Positions 26,906-36,022 of a stretch of 64,000 bases of DNA are shown here, piece after piece. The notes under the pieces are model-generated. The model saw only the letters and a program-made list of their open reading frames with translations, had not been told where the DNA came from and did not search any database. This stretch comes from CAXNKH01 sp049296795 (GTDB lineage: Bacteria > Pseudomonadota > Gammaproteobacteria > Burkholderiales > Burkholderiaceae_C): the NCBI GenBank assembly GCA_049296795.1, contig JBAQTC010000015.1, positions 62,001 to 126,000 on the forward strand. Direction: 5' to 3'. The translations under genes and the position numbers were made by a program. The number at the start of each line of letters is the position of its first letter. Positions within the stretch are counted from its first letter, which is position 1.

Positions 26906-27373
26906 TTAGGCCGCCATGGCCGACTGGCCCAGCTGCACAGCTTTGATGATGTTCTGGTAACCGGTACAGCGACAAATATTGCCTTCGAGTAGTTCTCGAA
27001 TTTGGCTGGCACTGGCCTTGGGATGATGGGTGCAAAGATCGACTGCGCTCATCACCATGCCGGTCGTGCAATAGCCGCATTGCAGGCCGTGGCACTCCTT
27101 GAAAGCGGCCTGCATCGGGTGCAAGGTTCCGTCAGGCTTGGCCAGGCCTTCAATGGTGGTGATTTGTGAAGCGTTGACCTGCGCGGCGAGGACATTGCAG
27201 GATTTGACGGCGTGGCCGTCGATGATGACGGTACAGGCGCCGCATTGGGCGGTATCGCAGCCGACATGGGTTCCTGTGAGACCCAAGTGTTCTCGCAGTG
27301 CCTGCACCAGCAAGGTCTGGGGCTTCAGCTCGAGACTGATAGATTTACCGTTGACGTTGAAAGCAACTTGCAT
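26906..27373 (-). CDS. coxS: Molybdenum hydroxylase 2Fe-2S (CoxS-type) subunit, second set
   Basis: This 155-residue subunit shows GCDTAQCGACTV plus a further C, and the second cluster motifs CGYCTTGM and CRCTGY. AAAGGAG precedes the ATG. It is the first gene of the S-L-M-D-E operon on the minus strand. Confidence 0.93.
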   Translation of the reverse strand: MQVAFNVNGKSISLELKPQTLLVQALREHLGLTGTHVGCDTAQCGACTVIIDGHAVKSCNVLAAQVNASQITTIEGLAKPDGTLHPMQAAFKECHGLQCGYCTTGMVMSAVDLCTHHPKASASQIRELLEGNICRCTGYQNIIKAVQLGQSAMAA

Positions 27374-27470
27374 GGGCTTGGGCTCCTTTGATCACTAAGT
27401 TTCAGCGGCTCATTGTGAGCGTACTGAGAACTAAGTGACCTAGGTGAAACCCTGATTGCGAGTCAAATCC

Positions 27471-28016
27471 CTAAACAATGTCGAGGTTGTGTACTTGAAA
27501 ATGCCCGACCCGGCGCGCTTCAAAAAACAGTTCTAGGGTTTGCTGGACAGTTTTGAAGGCAATTTCGTCCCAAGGAATTTCAGCTTCGGTGTAAAGCCGG
27601 GCCTCTAGCGACTCGTGTCCCGGATTGAACTGGTCGCTCAAGAGTTTGGCCCGGTAAAACAAATGAACTTGGCCGACCCGAACCACATTGAGGACGGTGA
27701 ACAGGCCTTCCATCTCAAACTGGGCACCGGCTTCCTCAATGGTCTCGCGTGCCGCACCGTGGGCCGTAGTTTCACCCAGTTCCATAAAGCCTGCAGGCAG
27801 CGTCCACTTGCCCCAGCGCGGTTCGATATTGCGCTTGCAAAGCAAGACCTTGTCACCAAAGTGCGGCACGGTGCCGACGATGATCAAGGGGTTTTCATAG
27901 TGAACCGTGTGGCAGCTCGGGCATATCGCCCGTTCTTTGCTGTCGCCATCGTCAGGTTGGCGATAGACCACGGCGCTGCCGCAGTTCTTGCAATGTCGAA
28001 TCGGGCTACGCAACAT
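27471..28016 (-). CDS. NUDIX hydrolase with N-terminal zinc ribbon
   Basis: This 181-residue protein starts with a zinc ribbon (CKNCG and, 18 residues on, CPSC) and has a Nudix box GFMELGETTAHGAARETIEEAGA in its middle (given here as G-E-RE-EE-G spacing). It would hydrolyse a nucleoside diphosphate-linked compound such as NADH or ADP-ribose. It lies between the cox operon and the TRAP genes, which look functionally separate. Confidence 0.85.
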   Translation of the reverse strand: MLRSPIRHCKNCGSAVVYRQPDDGDSKERAICPSCHTVHYENPLIIVGTVPHFGDKVLLCKRNIEPRWGKWTLPAGFMELGETTAHGAARETIEEAGAQFEMEGLFTVLNVVRVGQVHLFYRAKLLSDQFNPGHESLEARLYTEAEIPWDEIAFKTVQQTLELFFEARRVGHFQVHNLDIV

Positions 28017-28027
28017 GCGCGGGCAAG

Positions 28028-29071
28028 TTAGCTCCTGCCGTGTTTGGCAATCAGGTTTTTTGCGGTCTCGAGGAGTTTTTTACCGTCAAAACCTTTTTTG
28101 CTGATATCGGCCACCCACTCGTCGTCCACATTGCTGGAGAGGCGAATGAACTCATTGGTGTCAGCTGGGGTGATGCCGTAAATCGTGTTGCCGCGGTCGG
28201 AAGCGCTTTTGCGCCCGGGAACATCGTTGCCTTGCTGAACCTTGCCCAACCAGCCAGAAGTGGCTAGGCCAGAGTTGTTGTCGATCACTTTTTTCAGATC
28301 GGCGGGCAACGACTCGTACTTGGCTTTGTTCATGGTCATGACGAAGGTCGTGGTGTACAAAGCCGGGCTGTTAGCCGGGAACTCACTGTGGAATTTGGTG
28401 AGTTCATTGACCTTGACGGCGGGAACCACTTCCCAGGGGATGGCGCAAGCGTCAATCGTTCCTTTGGACAAGGCATCGGGGATCTGCGGCAGCGGCATTC
28501 CAACGGGTGTCGCACCAATGGCTTGCAGCAGCTTGGTGACTTGTCGGGTTGGCCCGCGAACTTTCATGCCCTTGAGGTCGGTTGGCGTTTTAATCAGTTT
28601 GTCTTTGGCGTGAAACATGCCTGGGCCATGGACATGCAGGGCCAGCACATGGGTGTCTTTGAACTCATCGGTCGCCACCGTATGGACATATTCCCAATAA
28701 GCTTTGGAAGTGGCTTCAGCGTTGTTCATCATGAACGGCAGCTCAAAAGCTTCAACCCGGGGGAAGCGGCCTGCCGTGTTGCCGGGCAGGGTCCACACCA
28801 CATCGACCACGCCATCACGCGCTTGGTCGTAGAGTTGAACCGGCGTGCCACCGAGCTGCATCGCCGGGTAGGCTTCAAATTTGATTCGCCCCCCCGACTC
28901 TTTTTCAACTTTTTCCATCCAGGGCTTGTGCATTCCGAGCCAGACGGCTGACATCGGAGACATGAAGGTATGGAACTTCAGTGTGATCACCTGCTGCGCA
29001 AAACCGTTCAGAGCTGGGCTGGCCATGACAGCCGCTGCGGTTGATTTAAGCAAGGTACGGCGTTGCATCAT
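28028..29071 (-). CDS. dctP: TRAP transporter periplasmic binding protein (DctP family)
   Basis: This 347-residue protein has a Tat-like leader (MMQRRTLLKSTAAAV) and the DctP fold, with LKGMKVRGPTRQVTKLLQAIGATPVGMP containing the conserved Arg that holds the substrate carboxylate. GGAG lies seven bases before the ATG. It follows the permease genes in an operon with gentisate-pathway genes, so an aromatic acid such as 3-hydroxybenzoate is a plausible ligand (inference). Confidence 0.88.
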   Translation of the reverse strand: MMQRRTLLKSTAAAVMASPALNGFAQQVITLKFHTFMSPMSAVWLGMHKPWMEKVEKESGGRIKFEAYPAMQLGGTPVQLYDQARDGVVDVVWTLPGNTAGRFPRVEAFELPFMMNNAEATSKAYWEYVHTVATDEFKDTHVLALHVHGPGMFHAKDKLIKTPTDLKGMKVRGPTRQVTKLLQAIGATPVGMPLPQIPDALSKGTIDACAIPWEVVPAVKVNELTKFHSEFPANSPALYTTTFVMTMNKAKYESLPADLKKVIDNNSGLATSGWLGKVQQGNDVPGRKSASDRGNTIYGITPADTNEFIRLSSNVDDEWVADISKKGFDGKKLLETAKNLIAKHGRS

Positions 29072-29142
29072 TTTTAACTCCTAAAGGGATGGATGGGGCT
29101 AACATAACCGACAAAAGGGTTTTTCGATTCTGGGGCTTACCC

Positions 29143-30462
29143 TCATCCCATGGTTTTCACCAACCAGAGTGAAATTCCTGGGAAGAACAGCAGCAGCAGG
29201 GTTCGAATCACATCGCTGACCAGAAAAGGCATGACACCTCGGTAGCTCTCGCTGATGGGAACATCTTTGGCCATGCCGTTGACCACATACACATTGAGCC
29301 CAACCGGTGGCGCCAACAAGCCAAAACCGACGGTCATCAACACCATGATGCCAAACCAAATGGCCACCATTTCGCGAGGTAGTCCGAAATCTAGCCCGAT
29401 GACCATGGGGAAAAAGATCGGGATCGTCAGCAGTAGCATTGATAGCTCATCCATCACCGCGCCCAGCACCACGTAGAACAACAATATGGCTGATACCACC
29501 ATCAAGGGGGATAAGCCCCAACCGGCAACGACTGCTGCTAAATGGTGGGGTACTTGGGTCAAGGCCAAGGCTGAATTCATCATGTCAGCACCGATGAAGA
29601 TCATGAAGATCATGGCCGAGCCTTCGGCCGTTGCGTAAAAGCAGTGCCTTAGTTTTTTGAAGTTGAGTTCGCGTTTGAGCAGTGCCGCAACAAAAGTCGA
29701 AGCCGCACCGACTGCTGCACCTTCGGTCGGCGTGAAGAAACCGCCATAAATTCCACCAAACACCAGGATGAAAATAATGGCGATCGGTACGATGCCATTC
29801 AAAGAGTGCAAAGTGAGTTTCTCAATCGAATCATCGTTTTCGGGTGCATGGCCCGGTACCAGCCGAACATAGACCGCAATGGCAATCATGTAGCCGATCA
29901 TGGCAATCAACCCCGGCACCATGGCCGCAGCAAACAATTTGGCAATGTTTTGTTCGGTCAAAATGGCGTAAATCACCAGTGGCACTGAAGGGGGTATCAG
30001 AATGCCCAGCGTACCGCCTGCGGCCAGGGTGCCGGTGGCGAGTCGACCTGAGTAACCGTGGCGCTTCATTTCAGGCAGGGCAACCGAAGTGATGGTCGCT
30101 GCCGTGGCAACCGAAGAGCCGCAAATGGCTCCAAAAGCCGCACTGGCCATGACGGCCGACATGGCCAAACCGCCGCGAAAGCGCGACAAGACGGCGCTGG
30201 CAAAACCAAACAGGGCTTTTGAAATACCCCCTTGTGTCGCAAAATGACCCATCAGGATGAATAGCGGTATGACCGACAGGTCGTAGCTGGCAAATCGAGC
30301 AAAAGCCTGGTTATTTAAAAAATTGGACAGTGGCATCCAGCCCGCTTGCACCGCATAGCCGATCGATCCAGCGACAAACATCGAGACCGCAATCGGAATT
30401 CGAACGGCCATCAGAACCAGCATGATGGCGAAAATCGCCAGTGTCAGGGTCAAAGGCGTCAT
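29143..30462 (-). CDS. dctM: TRAP transporter large permease (DctM family)
   Basis: This 439-residue protein is strongly hydrophobic with about 12 membrane segments and typical DctM motifs such as SSVATAATI, GGTLGILIPPSVPLVIYA and FTPTEGAAVGA. It overlaps the small subunit gene by ATGA and imports the DctP ligand with sodium. Confidence 0.92.
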   Translation of the reverse strand: MTPLTLTLAIFAIMLVLMAVRIPIAVSMFVAGSIGYAVQAGWMPLSNFLNNQAFARFASYDLSVIPLFILMGHFATQGGISKALFGFASAVLSRFRGGLAMSAVMASAAFGAICGSSVATAATITSVALPEMKRHGYSGRLATGTLAAGGTLGILIPPSVPLVIYAILTEQNIAKLFAAAMVPGLIAMIGYMIAIAVYVRLVPGHAPENDDSIEKLTLHSLNGIVPIAIIFILVFGGIYGGFFTPTEGAAVGAASTFVAALLKRELNFKKLRHCFYATAEGSAMIFMIFIGADMMNSALALTQVPHHLAAVVAGWGLSPLMVVSAILLFYVVLGAVMDELSMLLLTIPIFFPMVIGLDFGLPREMVAIWFGIMVLMTVGFGLLAPPVGLNVYVVNGMAKDVPISESYRGVMPFLVSDVIRTLLLLFFPGISLWLVKTMG

Positions 30463-30935
30463 GGGTGGGTATGTTTTTCAAATCCACAGCAGGTTTGCCA
30501 CAAACCAATGACTGCGGTCAAGACCATCGGCGGCACCATGCAGGCATAGACCAGCCACTCGGGAAAACCCAGCATCATGGTGCCCGATTGGGTGCTCCAG
30601 GCGTTGAGTCCGCCCAACGTAGTGCGCCAGGCCAGCAAGGCCATCATCGCGGCCAGCAGCAAAGCGCCAAACCGATCCAGTAAGGCTTGGGTTGTGGCGC
30701 TGGACTTGGCCGTGAAGAAATCAACAATGATGTTGCCACCTCGCAGTTGGCACCAGGGCAAGAACAATGCGATCGCGGCGCCGGCTGAGACGCCAGTGAG
30801 TTCAAAATCCCCGACCAAAGTCGTTCCGCTGGTGTTGCGGCCAATCACGCTGAGACAGGTCATCAAGGTAATGGTCGTCAGCAGCACACCAGCCACGATG
30901 GCGCAGAACTTGGCCAGGTTTCTAAGAAACTTCAC
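30459..30935 (-). CDS. dctQ: TRAP transporter small permease (DctQ family)
   Basis: This 158-residue protein has four hydrophobic segments and the DctQ-type RGGNIIVDFF stretch. It precedes and overlaps dctM, and sits 25 bases after the fumarylpyruvate hydrolase gene, linking transporter and catabolic genes in one transcript. Confidence 0.88.
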   Translation of the reverse strand: MKFLRNLAKFCAIVAGVLLTTITLMTCLSVIGRNTSGTTLVGDFELTGVSAGAAIALFLPWCQLRGGNIIVDFFTAKSSATTQALLDRFGALLLAAMMALLAWRTTLGGLNAWSTQSGTMMLGFPEWLVYACMVPPMVLTAVIGLWQTCCGFEKHTHP

Positions 30936-30960
30936 TGCCGTGGCTGCCTGATGGAGCGGT

Positions 30961-31656
30961 TTAAACCACTTGGATATTCAGCGTTTCCAGCCCAGCCACG
31001 CCACAAACCATGGTGTCGCCGGCCACAACGGCGGCAACGCCTTCAGGGGTCCCAGTGAAAATCAGGTCGCCTGGTTTGAGTTCCCAAGCGGTGCTCAGGT
31101 GCTCAATAGTCTCGGCCATGTTCCAGATCAGTTTTGAGACATTGCTGCGCTGGCGGTCTTTGCCATTGACCTGGATGTAAATCTCGGCATTCTCGATATC
31201 ACCAGCCTGGGCGGCTGGCGTGATCGGACCGATCGGAGAGGAATGGTCAAAAGCTTTGCCGATGCACCAAGGACGACCGAGTTTTTTCATGTCGCCTTGC
31301 AAGTCGCGTCGCGTCATGTCCAGACCAACAGCGTAGCCGTAAATGTGTTTCATGGCGTCGGCTGCTTTGATGTTTTTACCGCCGGTGCCAATGGCTGCGA
31401 CCAACTCAATTTCATGGTGCAGGTTTTTGGTCAGGCTGGGGTAGGGCATGCTACCGGTCGCGCCAGCATCCACCACCACGCAGGTGTCAGCGGGTTTGAT
31501 AAAAAAGAACGGTGGTTCGCGACCGGTGAACCCCATTTCTTGGGCATGTTCAACGTAATTGCGACCCACGCAATAAATGCGGTTGACGGGGAAGCGCTGC
31601 TCGCTGCCAACGATGGGAATAGAAACTGCCGGGACGGCTTGAATGGCGTAGCTCAT
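30961..31656 (-). CDS. nagK: Fumarylacetoacetate hydrolase-family protein, probable fumarylpyruvate hydrolase
   Basis: This 231-residue FAH-fold hydrolase has YCVGRNYVEHAQEMG, PPFFFIKP, HHEIELVAAIG (metal-binding glutamates) and GDLIFTGTPEGV. Its size fits fumarylpyruvate hydrolase, which splits fumarylpyruvate into fumarate and pyruvate. It overlaps the gentisate dioxygenase gene by ATGA. The NagK name follows pathway context. Confidence 0.85.
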   Translation of the reverse strand: MSYAIQAVPAVSIPIVGSEQRFPVNRIYCVGRNYVEHAQEMGFTGREPPFFFIKPADTCVVVDAGATGSMPYPSLTKNLHHEIELVAAIGTGGKNIKAADAMKHIYGYAVGLDMTRRDLQGDMKKLGRPWCIGKAFDHSSPIGPITPAAQAGDIENAEIYIQVNGKDRQRSNVSKLIWNMAETIEHLSTAWELKPGDLIFTGTPEGVAAVVAGDTMVCGVAGLETLNIQVV

Positions 31657-32708
31657 GAAATTCTCTCTTCTTTGTGAAATCCCAGTGCTTGATGCACTGG
31701 ACGGTCTGAAAAACTAAACAGCACACAACCCCCCGTGGACTGCAGGCGCATAGTGTGCCACGATGGCAGGACGAAATGATCGAGCGCCGAAAAATCCAAT
31801 CGCAGCGATGACGTGGGCGTTTCTATCAGTGCGGTTCCGCTACCTTCGACCACGCTGAACACGGTGCCATCGGTCTGGCGGTAGGGCTTGCCGTCAAAAC
31901 CGCTTGGCAAGCGTTGCATGAAGGTGCCCATGGTCGGCATGGGGGAGCCACCGGTCAAGGGGTTGACATAACGCAGCTTGAACCCATCCCAAGGGTCGAG
32001 TTCGGTGTTGCGCTCAAGCTGGTGCAGCGCTTCACGGCTGCGCGCATAGGGGTAATTGAAAATAGGCGAAGTTGCATTAAAAGGGGCGTCACCGCGCACC
32101 GGTGCCATGTTGTTGCCATAGCGCGCTAAGCTGGTTCCCTCAGCGCGGTAAACGGCTTGAGATGCATCGCTGTTGTTCTCGGCAAATCCGGCGTCAAAAA
32201 AACTCAGCATCGGAATATCCAGACCATCGAGCCAGACCACGGGTTCGCTCGCTTCGTTGCCATGGTCATGCCAAGTCCAGCTTGGTGTGATGATGAAGTC
32301 GCCTGGATGCATGGTGGTGCGCTCGCCATCGACCGCGGTGTAGGCACCTGAGCCTTCGACAATGAACCGCAGTGCGCTTTGGGTGTGGCGGTGACTGGGG
32401 GCGATTTCCCCTGGCAGGATTAGCTGTAGCCCGGCATAGAGCGACTGGGTAATGGCCGATTGGGCACGTAGTGCCGGGTTTTCCAGAATCAAGACCCGAC
32501 GCACCGCTTCTTCGGCACTGATGACATCACCTGAACGCATCAAATAGGGGCGGATGTCTTGGTAACGCCACAGAGCCGGAACACATGGTGTTGTGGGTCG
32601 TGCTGGTACCAAGGCATGCAACACCTCCCACAAAGGGGTCAGATGGTGGGGCGACATATCTTGGTAGAGCTGTTGGCGCAACGCTTGAATGGCTTCTGGG
32701 GTATTCAT
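31653..32708 (-). CDS. nagI: Gentisate 1,2-dioxygenase
   Basis: This 351-residue bicupin dioxygenase has iron ligands in PSHRHTQSALRFIVEG (HxH) and a downstream TWHDHGN, and a second cupin with LPSWHTMRL. It cleaves gentisate to maleylpyruvate. It follows the 3-hydroxybenzoate hydroxylase gene by 25 bases and precedes the fumarylpyruvate hydrolase. gtdA is the other common name. Confidence 0.92.
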   Translation of the reverse strand: MNTPEAIQALRQQLYQDMSPHHLTPLWEVLHALVPARPTTPCVPALWRYQDIRPYLMRSGDVISAEEAVRRVLILENPALRAQSAITQSLYAGLQLILPGEIAPSHRHTQSALRFIVEGSGAYTAVDGERTTMHPGDFIITPSWTWHDHGNEASEPVVWLDGLDIPMLSFFDAGFAENNSDASQAVYRAEGTSLARYGNNMAPVRGDAPFNATSPIFNYPYARSREALHQLERNTELDPWDGFKLRYVNPLTGGSPMPTMGTFMQRLPSGFDGKPYRQTDGTVFSVVEGSGTALIETPTSSLRLDFSALDHFVLPSWHTMRLQSTGGCVLFSFSDRPVHQALGFHKEERIS

Positions 32709-32733
32709 GGAGGAGTCTCAGTCTGGCGAAATT

Positions 32734-33921
32734 TTAAAACAAGCGGTTGGGGTCGATTCCTTGGTACATCCATTTCAGACCGGCAAAACCGACGGCTTCC
32801 TGACCGCTTTGTATCAACTGGTTGCGCAACTCGCGCTGAACGCCTGAGGCATGGTAAATGTCGCCGTAAAAGCGGGCCGTGAGCTGAACCCGGCCGGTGC
32901 GCAAGTAACGGGCGTTTTGATAAGACGCAAACGCTTGCGCAATGCTGCCGTGGTGATGGCGCACAGCCTGGCGCAGCACCACAGCGTCCTCGATCGATTG
33001 GGCAGCGCCCTGGGCCAGGTACTGCAGCATCGGGTGAGCCGCATCGCCGATCAGGGTGACCCGACCATCGGTCCAGTTCGAGACCGGTTCGCGGTCGCAC
33101 AGCACCCACATTTTCCAAGTCTCGATCTTGCCCAGCAGCTCTTTCACTTGGGGCGTAGCCTGGGCGAAGCGCTCGGTCAGTTCGGCGCTGTCGCCAAAAC
33201 TGTCCCAGCCTTCTTCGTACTTGTTGCTATGGAATACAGCGACCAGATTGAACAACTCGCCGCGGCGCAAGGGGTAGTGCACCAAATGGGTTTTTTCACC
33301 GCCCCAAAGCAGCACCTCGTCATTCCAGAGATGGGCTGGAACGTCCTCGCGTTTCAGGACGGCACGGTAGGCAATATGGCCGGAGACACGGGGTTTTCCG
33401 TCTCCCACCACCGTCTCGCGAATTTTGCTCCACAGGCCATCGGCCCCGATCAAGGCCTCAGCCTCCAGGGTTTCGCCCGCTTCGAGAGTGATTTGAACGC
33501 TGTTGGCCGATTGGGTAAAACCGACGACCTTGCTGCTGGTGCGCAAGCTGATGTTGTGATGGCTTCGGCAAGCGTCGAGCATGGCTTGGTGCAGGTCGGG
33601 CCGGTAAATCACGCCGTAGGGGAAGCCATAGCTGGCGCGGGCTGTTTCTCCCAGAGGAATTCGGAATATTTTTTCGCCACTGACCACATCGTTCATGCCC
33701 AAACCCGGCGGGAAATAAGCCACCTGATTGACGGACTGCGTCAGTCCGAGTTCCTCAAACATGCGAAAAGTGTTGGGCCCTAATTGAATACCGGCGCCAA
33801 CCTCGCCAAACGCCGGGGACTGTTCTAGTAGCGTCACCCGGTGGCCGTCCTGAGCCAAGGCCAAAGCAGCAGCCAGCCCGCCGATGCCGCCGCCTGCAAT
33901 CAGAAAGGACCTCGCTGTCAT
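32734..33921 (-). CDS. nagX: 3-hydroxybenzoate 6-monooxygenase (FAD-dependent)
   Basis: This 395-residue flavoprotein hydroxylase has the GGGIGGLAAALALAQDGH dinucleotide fold at its start, the DG motif LIGADGLWSKIRE and GDAAHPMLQYLAQGA near residue 290. It is expected to convert 3-hydroxybenzoate to gentisate with NADH and oxygen. It directly precedes gentisate dioxygenase. Salicylate 5-hydroxylases are multi-component, so they are excluded. Confidence 0.85.
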   Translation of the reverse strand: MTARSFLIAGGGIGGLAAALALAQDGHRVTLLEQSPAFGEVGAGIQLGPNTFRMFEELGLTQSVNQVAYFPPGLGMNDVVSGEKIFRIPLGETARASYGFPYGVIYRPDLHQAMLDACRSHHNISLRTSSKVVGFTQSANSVQITLEAGETLEAEALIGADGLWSKIRETVVGDGKPRVSGHIAYRAVLKREDVPAHLWNDEVLLWGGEKTHLVHYPLRRGELFNLVAVFHSNKYEEGWDSFGDSAELTERFAQATPQVKELLGKIETWKMWVLCDREPVSNWTDGRVTLIGDAAHPMLQYLAQGAAQSIEDAVVLRQAVRHHHGSIAQAFASYQNARYLRTGRVQLTARFYGDIYHASGVQRELRNQLIQSGQEAVGFAGLKWMYQGIDPNRLF

Positions 33922-34229
33922 CCGTTGTTGTCGGACTTGGCGACCAGCTCGAAGTGTTCAACGTGCAGCGGGCCATTGAAGAACGGACCCACAATCGCAC
34001 GCCAAGCTGTGAAAGCGGGAGACTGGCGAAAACCCACCATGTGGTCATCCAGCGTGTCCCAGAAAATTTGCATCACATAGCGATCGCTGCTCTCTATGCT
34101 GCGATTCACTTTGAAGCCCTGGAAGCCTTGCGCTTTGGCAATCACGGTGGTCAGACCACGCTCAATGGCTTCTTCAAAAGCGAGGTTTTGACCGGGGTGA
34201 ATTCTGATGTCGGCGAGTTCGAGAATCAT
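33918..34229 (-). CDS. Antibiotic biosynthesis monooxygenase (ABM)-fold protein
   Basis: This 103-residue single ABM-type ferredoxin-like domain contains IHPGQNLAFEEAIERG, QGFQGFKVNRS and a WDTLDDHMVGFRQSPAFTAW segment. Such small proteins often accompany aromatic degradation genes with unclear roles. It overlaps the monooxygenase start by ATGA and is the first gene of the minus-strand gentisate operon. Confidence 0.75.
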   Translation of the reverse strand: MILELADIRIHPGQNLAFEEAIERGLTTVIAKAQGFQGFKVNRSIESSDRYVMQIFWDTLDDHMVGFRQSPAFTAWRAIVGPFFNGPLHVEHFELVAKSDNNG

Positions 34230-34312
34230 GCTGTCTCCTGGATCTGGAATGGTTCAAAGCTTGCAAGTCTAGCTGAGCCGTGGGCGGTCAAATCCGGTTT
34301 ATCCTTAGCCCC

Positions 34313-34978
34313 ATGAAACTGCATAATTATTTTCGTTCCTCCGCCTCTTTTCGGGTTCGGATTGCTTTGGCCCTCAAAGGCCTGAACTACGATTACATCC
34401 CGGTTCATATTGCACGCGGTGACCACAGACGAGAGGCTTACGCCGAGCTGTCAAAAGACCAATTGGTGCCTCTGCTGGAGATAGACGGCGAGCGACTCTC
34501 GCAGTCCATGGCCATCATCGAGTACCTCGATGAAACCCATCCTGAGCCGCCTTTGTTGCCCAAGGATTCCTTGGGTCGGGCCCGGGTTCGGGCACTGGCG
34601 CAGTCCATCGCTTGTGAGATTCACCCTTTGAACAATTTGCGGGTTCTCAAATACCTGGTCAAGGAACTCAAGGTCGGTGATGAGGCTAAGAACACCTGGT
34701 ACCGCCATTGGGTGCGCGATGGGCTGGAAAGCTTCGAGCGCCAACTCCAAGCTTTGGCGCAAGACCGCTCCCGGGTCGGTTTGCCGGCGTCGATTTTCTG
34801 TTTTGGCGATACACCGACTTTGGCCGATTGCTGCTTGGTGCCACAAATTTTCAATGGCCAGCGCTTTGATGTGAATTTTGAAGGATTGCCCCTAACCATG
34901 GCGGCCTTTGATGCTTGCATGAAACTTGCGGCGTTCCAGCTGGCCAAGCCTGCGAACTGCCCGGACAACGAGGCGTAG
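34313..34978 (+). CDS. maiA: Maleylpyruvate/maleylacetoacetate isomerase (zeta-class GST)
   Basis: This 221-residue protein starts with the zeta GST signature YFRSSASFRVRIALALKG and has QLVPLLEIDG and QSMAIIEYLDE in the glutathione site. It isomerises maleylpyruvate to fumarylpyruvate, the step between the dioxygenase and the FAH enzyme encoded divergently. The ATG at 34313 is preferred to an upstream in-frame codon. Confidence 0.88.
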   Translation: MKLHNYFRSSASFRVRIALALKGLNYDYIPVHIARGDHRREAYAELSKDQLVPLLEIDGERLSQSMAIIEYLDETHPEPPLLPKDSLGRARVRALAQSIACEIHPLNNLRVLKYLVKELKVGDEAKNTWYRHWVRDGLESFERQLQALAQDRSRVGLPASIFCFGDTPTLADCCLVPQIFNGQRFDVNFEGLPLTMAAFDACMKLAAFQLAKPANCPDNEA

Positions 34979-34989
34979 GCGAAAGTCCT

Positions 34990-35772
34990 GTGCTACATGT
35001 TGACTGGCTGATTCCGCAATGGCCAGCACCCCGTACGGTGCGCGCACTGTGCACGACGCGCAACAGCGGCCAATCGGTTGGACCCTACGCTAGCCTGAAC
35101 TTTGGTGAGCATGTGGGCGACCAAGAGCTTGCTGTCCAAACGAATCGGGCTTTTTTGCAGCAGGCGTTGGCGGCGCGACCCGTTTTCCTTTCGCAAGTGC
35201 ACGGCAGTGCCGTCATCACATTGAGCCACGATACACCCAACGCCAGTGTGGCCGATGCCTGTTATACCGAACAACGCGGCTTGGCGTGCACCATCATGAT
35301 GGCGGACTGCTTACCGATTTTGCTGACTGACACACGGGGCAGCTTTGTTGCCGCAGCGCATGCCGGTTGGCGCGGTCTGGCTGGCCAAGCAGGCCATGGT
35401 GTGATCGAGGCGTTGTTTGCGCACATGGTCACCGCAAAGCCTGGTGCGCTAATGTTTGATCCGGCTCGCGTTCTGGTTTGGTTGGGGCCGTGCATTGGGC
35501 CGGGTGCTTTTGAAGTTGGACCTGAGGTCAGAGCGGCTTTTGTTGAACAGAGCAGTGCAGACGAGGCTTGTTTTAAGCCCCTGTCCCAAGGCAAGTGGCT
35601 GGCCGATTTGGCTGGACTGGCCCGACTGCGTTTAAAGGCTTTGGGCGTGGGCCAAATTGATGGTAATGATGGGGGGCTGTCCTGGTGTACTGTCAGTAAT
35701 CCCTCAAGGTTTTTCTCGCACCGGCGCGACCGGGTCAGCGGCCGGATGGCGGCTTGCATCAGCTTGGGTTGA
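34990..35772 (+). CDS. pgeF: PgeF/YfiH family peptidoglycan editing factor (polyphenol oxidase/laccase-domain)
   Basis: This protein of about 260 residues has the multicopper polyphenol oxidase fold with metal ligands in FLSQVHGSAV, MADCLPILLTD and AAHAGWRGL. Family members have been linked to peptidoglycan precursor proofreading and to purine nucleoside cleavage. The GTG start at 34990, 11 bases after maiA, was chosen; the longer ATG frame from 34915 runs inside maiA. Confidence 0.85.
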   Translation: MLHVDWLIPQWPAPRTVRALCTTRNSGQSVGPYASLNFGEHVGDQELAVQTNRAFLQQALAARPVFLSQVHGSAVITLSHDTPNASVADACYTEQRGLACTIMMADCLPILLTDTRGSFVAAAHAGWRGLAGQAGHGVIEALFAHMVTAKPGALMFDPARVLVWLGPCIGPGAFEVGPEVRAAFVEQSSADEACFKPLSQGKWLADLAGLARLRLKALGVGQIDGNDGGLSWCTVSNPSRFFSHRRDRVSGRMAACISLG

Positions 35773-35976
35773 GGCTGCCGACTCAGCAGCTTCTTTGGCT
35801 TTGAGGGCGCTTCGTCGCTGCGGTGCGCCCATCAGGTAAAGCACCAAAGCGCAAGGCGCTACACCGTAGAGAAAAAAAGTCACCAAGGCACCAAAAACGG
35901 TTCCGTTGGCATGCGTGGCTTCGGCCACGGCCATCATCAAGGCAACGTATATCCACGCGATTGCGATCAGGTACAT
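35704..35976 (-). CDS. Small conserved-looking membrane protein, function unknown
   Basis: This 90-residue protein has two hydrophobic helices (residues about 2-18 and 27-48) and an Ala/charged cytoplasmic tail. It overlaps the 3' end of pgeF by 69 bases on the opposite strand. The topology and composition look genuine and similar proteins are common in Comamonadaceae, but no function is known. Confidence 0.6.
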   Translation of the reverse strand: MYLIAIAWIYVALMMAVAEATHANGTVFGALVTFFLYGVAPCALVLYLMGAPQRRSALKAKEAAESAASTQADASRHPAADPVAPVREKP

Positions 35977-36022
35977 TTGGGCGGTTATTTTCTAAAGAAT
36001 TCAATTTCTCGAGTCTTATTTT

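Noticed and set aside
34915..34989. Longer N-terminus for PgeF starting at the ATG inside maiA
   Set aside because: The extra residues are the shifted frame of maiA; the GTG at 34990 follows the maiA stop and gives the usual family start.
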